This document shows, one piece after another, positions 61,470-64,000 of a stretch of DNA of 64,000 nt. Position numbers and translations under genes: made by a program. The DNA lies in the NCBI GenBank assembly GCA_026874595.1, contig CM049321.1, positions 20,490,979-20,554,978 on the forward strand, in the 5' to 3' direction. The first letter of the stretch is position 1; every line of letters starts with the position of its first letter. The notes below the pieces were generated by a model. The model was given only the letters and a program-made list of their open reading frames with translations, ran no database searches and was not told the DNA's origin. The DNA comes from Sipunculus nudus. Its lineage: Eukaryota > Annelida > Sipuncula > Golfingiida > Sipunculidae.

Positions 61470-62904
61470 TATTGTTTTGACTTTCCAATACAATAGATTC
61501 AGAATTGAAAAAGCTTAACCTTTGCATGTAGAAAACACCAGTAAAATGGATAATAATGACCAGTGGAGTGATTCAAAAACTTAACGCATTATGAAGGTTA
61601 TGGCTCAAATGTAAACTAATATAAGATAACCCATATGCTTTAATATTGTAAAAGATACTCTACTTTGTATGGGTAATAACACATTTATTAACACAGCTGG
61701 GGTAATATTATATAGGTCAAATTGGTGGATTCAAAACTGCTATATCCGATCTGCGGTTTATATAAATGACTAAAAGAGATAATGAACCATATATATAATT
61801 GCTCTATTCAGTAGAAAACATCTATAAAGCCATACTACTTCACCTCTGCCTACTCCTGCCCCTGAGCAAAATGTGACATATCAATGTCAAAAACAATAAA
61901 CTAAAAACGTATATCAAGAAGGAGGCAACAAGGAAGACCGTGAACATAGGTAACTGGTAAAGACTGTTGTCCCGTGTTTTACTTTCCTCTTCTAAATATA
62001 TAACTTTGGATCAACATCGATAATGAAACATAAAACGCTGAAGTGATTGTCAAAGTATATTTGCAGAGCGCTCATTGATGTTCTAGCGATTAAATTTCGA
62101 CACATATCTGTATGAATTTAATATCATGCAGCGATTTTCATTATAAAACAAAATGACGGCATTTGCATCAGGAAGGACAACCAAATTTATGTCAAACGAA
62201 CGTATCAAACGTGTTTGTGTTTTAACAAGAGCCATTGTTAACATATGTGTTGCAATTTGTATCTGTGACTTTACAAATCACAAGACTTGCTAAGCTCGAC
62301 AATTAACAAATAAAATTAACATTACCACGCAAATCAAACATTCATTTAATAACACTAGAGTACACGTTAAACGTTATGAACCTTTCCTCAAAGACCATTA
62401 ATTTCGGTTAGTCTTTGTGTTGATAATATGTTTCATTCCTCTATATATCTTTTTTTTTGTTCCGATGTGTAGGCCTGTTTCCATAAGAGGTACCAAATGA
62501 TCCCGATTTTTCCATTATGATTACAGCCGATCACCTGTTATAATCAACGAGACACTATCACTTAAAAATGTTTACACTATCAGTGCTGTCAACCTACGTA
62601 TGATAGTGCCGCTTGCAACAATGGGCTACCTCTGGTTGAACACAACATGTGTAGCATGTCAAGGCAAATAACGCTCCCTGCTTTCAAATTTGAAGCTTTG
62701 AAGTGCGTCCCCATTGTTACCAAAACCACGCTTCTTAGATAATCTTAAAATAGTATTTGCTCTTGTCGATAACTATTAATTCAGTGGAATATTCTCGGTA
62801 GTTAATGTCATATACGCTGTATCAAGCTGAATCAGTTAATTAACAGGAGGAAATTGTATAAAAATGAATTCGGATGTGCCCTTCCAAATACTTACCCTCT
62901 ATTT

Positions 62905-63233
62905 CGATGGAACAAATGTTACCAGGTGTATGTGGTACACATTTAATTAAAAGCCACCTCGTAATCAGAGGGAAACATTGTTACTAACTGTCCGCGGTGT
63001 AAAATAAATGGAACAGCCAAATGAAACACCGTGGCACCTGGTTTCGAAAGGCCAGCGCAGACAGATTATTGTTGACAAATGCAATTTCTCACCGTGATTC
63101 CCCGGAAAATCTCAGTATTATGGGGCGTTATGGTGGAGATTGCGCGTGTCCCATATCCATATGTCATTTAAGGAAATGTTATAAACACAATGTTTGTACC
63201 GGCGATGTTTTTTTCACTTGTGTCTCTGAGTAG
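62905..63233 (+). other. Possible C-terminal half of a C-type lectin domain
   Basis: Frame ending at 63233 reads YGGDCACPISICHLRK, then CYKHNVCTGDVFFTCVSE and stop. The spacing of GGDC, NVC and FFTC is like the end of a CTLD. A phase-1 acceptor-like CGCAG ends at 63060. An AATAAA follows near 63306. I found no matching first-half exon upstream, so it may be a relic or chance. Confidence 0.32.
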
Positions 63234-63305
63234 TGACCAACGGGTTAATTTCTTGACGTGTTCTTTTTTTTTAATTTATCTGTCGGGCCTGATGCTGTGT
63301 TTTTT

Positions 63306-63311
63306 AATAAA
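63306..63311 (+). terminator. AATAAA downstream of the possible CTLD half
   Basis: Canonical hexamer about 75 nt after the TAG at 63231-63233. Meaningful only if that exon is real. Confidence 0.3.
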
Positions 63312-64000
63312 CGCCGGCCTTAAATAGAAGCCGGCCTTGTTAAGATTCCGGGTGAACGCAGCGTCTGAAAATAAAAAAAATACCTATTGCTATTTAAGGT
63401 GCCTGTGATCTTAATGCTTGCCTTCTGAATATGTTTTAGTTTTTAATTTTCCCTTGAAGATGTCCCCACATTTCATAGTGCCTGTGGTTTAGTTACTATT
63501 GTCCCCTGAAGATGTCTCCACATGTCATAATTGTACTTGTGAATTGCAAACAAAAGGGAAATTTTATTTTTGTTTTGTAGCTGATGATACTTAATTGTCG
63601 ACAGACACTCAAAAACTAATCCTAAAAAGGTATCCACGAGAGGAGTCACTGACCTTAGTTGAATGAAAACGAATAATATGTTGGAACATTATCACACTAA
63701 AACAAAACCTTGACGGACGGACAGACATCGGGACAACGATAGAGACAGCCGGGACAGACAGAGAGAGTTTTAACAATGTCTCCGTTCAGCGGAAGCCGGG
63801 GACAATAACAATAAATACATTTTTTAGGATGAACTTTTCCTGCAATTCTTGGAGACCAACTCCCATCACAACAGATTACCTAATTCATTGCATCTTTTAT
63901 TTATGCTAAACTCGACTCGTCTGATTGTTGGCTTACAATAGTTGTGGCCCCTCTGCCACTCTATGGAGTGCAGTTTAAAGATACACAAGTTTCTGCATTA

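Larger units (their letters stand above)
60620..63700. repeat. Dispersed copy of gene C intron 1 block
   Basis: Segments 60630-60860, 61320-61430 and 63440-63690 repeat 50931-51545 in order, with extra sequence between. A (TA)n tract lies at 61416-61469. If collinearity held, a signal-peptide exon counterpart would lie beyond the window end. A two-copy repeat of the TGTC..CCACAT phrase occurs at 63450-63530. Confidence 0.6.

Overview
The window is animal nuclear DNA: AT-rich, with long repeat-filled introns, GT..AG splice sites, many (TA)n tracts, tRNA-derived SINEs, a Penelope-like element and a hAT transposon relic. The gene content (a small cluster of C-type lectin genes) and the repeat style suggest a lophotrochozoan, most likely a bivalve mollusc. 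That taxonomic call is inference. No tRNA, rRNA, CRISPR or prokaryotic-style operon was seen.

Layout: (1) 1-9188 is intergenic with short repeats. (2) 9189-15039 (+) is gene A, a four-exon secreted protein with one C-type lectin domain (CTLD) followed by a PAN/apple domain. (3) 16432-25147 (+) is gene B, a seven-exon type I membrane protein with two compact CTLDs, one transmembrane helix and a short cytoplasmic tail. Its fourth intron is almost filled by a 3.25-kb element with long inverted ends built of a 21-bp minisatellite. (4) 25.2-43.4 kb is gene-poor. It holds a diverged segmental duplication (about 26.7-29.0 and 35.6-38.9 kb), a TTAA-flanked insertion, a Penelope-like GIY-YIG fragment with an inverted partial copy, several tandem arrays and a TA-flanked inverted-repeat element. 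(5) 43468-52605 (-) is gene C, a paralogue of gene B with matching exon lengths and phases plus a Thr/Ser-rich stalk exon. A stop codon sits 8 nt before its last splice donor, although the following tail exon is intact. (6) 53.4-58.6 kb is a direct duplication whose junction is occupied by a decayed hAT element. (7) 59262-59719 (-) is gene D, a relic keeping only transmembrane and tail exons of the same family. The sequence beyond it repeats part of gene C intron 1.

All lectin exons except the tail exons are joined by phase-1 introns, which favours exon shuffling and domain duplication. Genes B, C and D look like products of local duplication with one strand switch. They differ mainly at the membrane and cytoplasmic end: B has an intact tail, C loses it through a stop codon, and D has lost its CTLDs. 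Their likely role is carbohydrate or ligand recognition at the cell surface (B, C) or in secretions (A). None of the CTLDs shows the EPN or QPD calcium-site triplet, so classical Ca-dependent sugar binding is not supported. All gene models are hand-built from splice signals, reading phase and paralogue comparison, without transcript evidence.
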